Source: Paractinoplanes rishiriensis (GTDB lineage: Bacteria > Actinomycetota > Actinomycetes > Mycobacteriales > Micromonosporaceae). Taken from it: a DNA stretch of 64,000 bases. The notes below the pieces were generated by a model that was not told the DNA's origin, made no database searches, and worked only from the letters and a program-made list of their open reading frames with translations. Shown piece after piece: positions 63,080 through 64,000 of the stretch; the first letter of the stretch is position 1, and the number at the start of each line of letters is the position of its first letter. Where the stretch lies: assembly GCF_016862375.1 (NCBI RefSeq), contig NZ_BOMV01000087.1:1-64000 (forward strand). The letters are read 5' to 3'. A program made the translations under genes and the position numbers.

Positions 63080-64000
63080 CTAACGGCGGGTGATGAGGAG
63101 GAGGTCGTGGACGGGCCGGTCCGCCGACAGGACCGCCGGCGGTTCGTGCTTCGCCACCATGACCTTGAGCCGGGCGGTGAGGCTGACCAGACGATCCCGG
63201 GTCGGCACGGCCGGCCAGTGCGTGGCGTCCTCGCTGATCGCCCGCCCGACGATCGTCGCCACCTCGTCCGGTAGCGGCGGCACGACGAAGACCGCGTTGG
63301 CGCCGGCGTCGATCGCGGTGCGCGCGCAGTCCAGGAACGCGCCGCGCTCGTCGTCGAGGGTCTGCGCCGGGCCGTCCACCGGTGACGCCTGCAGCACCAC
63401 GACCGAGCCGGCCTCTACCTCGTCGTCGAGGCTGAGCAACAGGGTCTGCCCGCGACCGTTGGAGTCGGACGGGGCGGAGCCGTCGTCGATCCCGAACCAG
63501 GTCCCACCCGAGGTCCGTACCGGGGCACCGACCAGGTGCAGCACGAGGGGACAGGCCGGGTGCGGTGCGGAGCCGCTCGGGTCCAGGTGCAGCGGTCCGG
63601 CGTACTGGGTGCCGGTCCGGTGCTGGGCCGGGCTCATGCGTGCCTGCACGATCCGGTGCCACAGCAGGTCGGGTGCGCGGCCGGCCTCGGCGTGCTTGCT
63701 GAACAGCTGTTCCCACGGTTCCGCCCAGAGCGCCGAGCCCTCGTCCACGGACAGGCTGATCGCCGTGCGCCCGGTGCCGCGAAGAGCCCGGCCGAAGTTG
63801 GGACACGGGTTCCGGAGATCCAGCGTGTGCCGGTCGAACCGGTGCCTGGACAGGCGCCACCGGTGTGGGGGGATGGAGTAGCGACCGGTGGAGGGCCGGC
63901 AGGACAGCATCAGCTCGCCCTCCGTCTCGCGGATGTAGAGGCCGATGCTCGACACCCGCAGAACGAGCCGGCTCATCAGGAAGAAGAACAGGAAGGCCAC
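63080..64000 (-). CDS. CHAT-like protein, partial or starting near the right edge
   Basis: At least 300 residues; MSRLVLRVSS at 63976 could be the true start, otherwise the gene continues beyond the window. The C-terminal half has the layout of CHAT (caspase-like) peptidases: a HLVGAPVRTSGGTWFGI strand region (without a clear catalytic His), SVVVLQASPVDG (position of the Cys strand, here no Cys), ERGAFLDCARTAIDAGANAV and FVVPPLPDE. The missing His/Cys pair suggests an inactive or divergent member. Confidence in the family is low. Confidence 0.4.
   Translation of the reverse strand: MAFLFFFLMSRLVLRVSSIGLYIRETEGELMLSCRPSTGRYSIPPHRWRLSRHRFDRHTLDLRNPCPNFGRALRGTGRTAISLSVDEGSALWAEPWEQLFSKHAEAGRAPDLLWHRIVQARMSPAQHRTGTQYAGPLHLDPSGSAPHPACPLVLHLVGAPVRTSGGTWFGIDDGSAPSDSNGRGQTLLLSLDDEVEAGSVVVLQASPVDGPAQTLDDERGAFLDCARTAIDAGANAVFVVPPLPDEVATIVGRAISEDATHWPAVPTRDRLVSLTARLKVMVAKHEPPAVLSADRPVHDLLLITRR

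Overview
The window is about 70% GC or more with strong G/C preference at third codon positions. It has actinobacterial hallmarks: SigE-type and other ECF sigma factors, a group 1h-type [NiFe] hydrogenase, a CebR-type operator, BREX-2 PglX, and secreted CBM-bearing polysaccharidases. The best guess is a soil filamentous actinomycete of the Micromonosporaceae, Actinoplanes-like. That is inference from gene content and style; no rRNA is present.

Layout. 0-2.4 kb: C-terminus of a PAKAT-repeat protein, orn, tRNA-His and an unknown gene. 2.4-14.2 kb: secreted carbohydrate and protein degradation. A membrane-tethered ECF sigma factor fused to a pectate-lyase-like beta-helix is divergent from a CBM13-pectin methylesterase/CBM13-pectate lyase pair. 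Then come two cell-surface membrane proteins, a CBM2 glycosidase under a perfect CebR-type box, a small secreted protein and an S1 protease. 14.3-22 kb: an orphan PglX, a PrnB-like protein and a PAS kinase/hybrid kinase pair joined by a 53-bp tandem duplication. 22-23.5 kb: a repeat-rich stretch with no convincing gene. 23.5-25.4 kb: a secreted cupin, an isochorismatase-like hydrolase and a DUF6390-like protein.

25.6-40.2 kb is the centrepiece, a [NiFe] hydrogenase locus. One compact leftward operon, mostly joined by 4-bp start/stop overlaps, runs hhyS-hhyL-NifU-like-DUF5947-30-aa ORF-DUF6084-393-aa protein-DUF6893-protease-hypCF fusion-hypC-hypD-hypE. hypAB is divergent. Beyond it a second small subunit (HhyS2) with its own NifU-like partner has no large subunit here, and it carries Glu where HhyS1 has the Asp expected to bind the proximal cluster. 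The likely role is scavenging atmospheric H2 during starvation.

40.3-47.7 kb: an ATPase-like/HTH regulator, a PLP fold-III decarboxylase with an unknown partner, a GH43 enzyme, an AraC regulator, a HEAT-like protein and TetR. 47.7-53.7 kb: a DUF418 membrane protein divergent from TetR, a MoxR-DUF58-VWA-VWA operon and an HtrA-like protease. 53.9-60.2 kb: a SigE-type ECF with a membrane partner, XRE, DUF998, an ECF42-type sigma with its YCII partner and small unknowns. 60.2-64 kb: a secreted alpha-amylase with CBM20, then an unknown protein and a CHAT-like protein cut by the window edge.

The most notable systems are the candidate pectin-sensing sigma factor beside its probable targets and the duplicated hydrogenase small-subunit module with its embedded microprotein.
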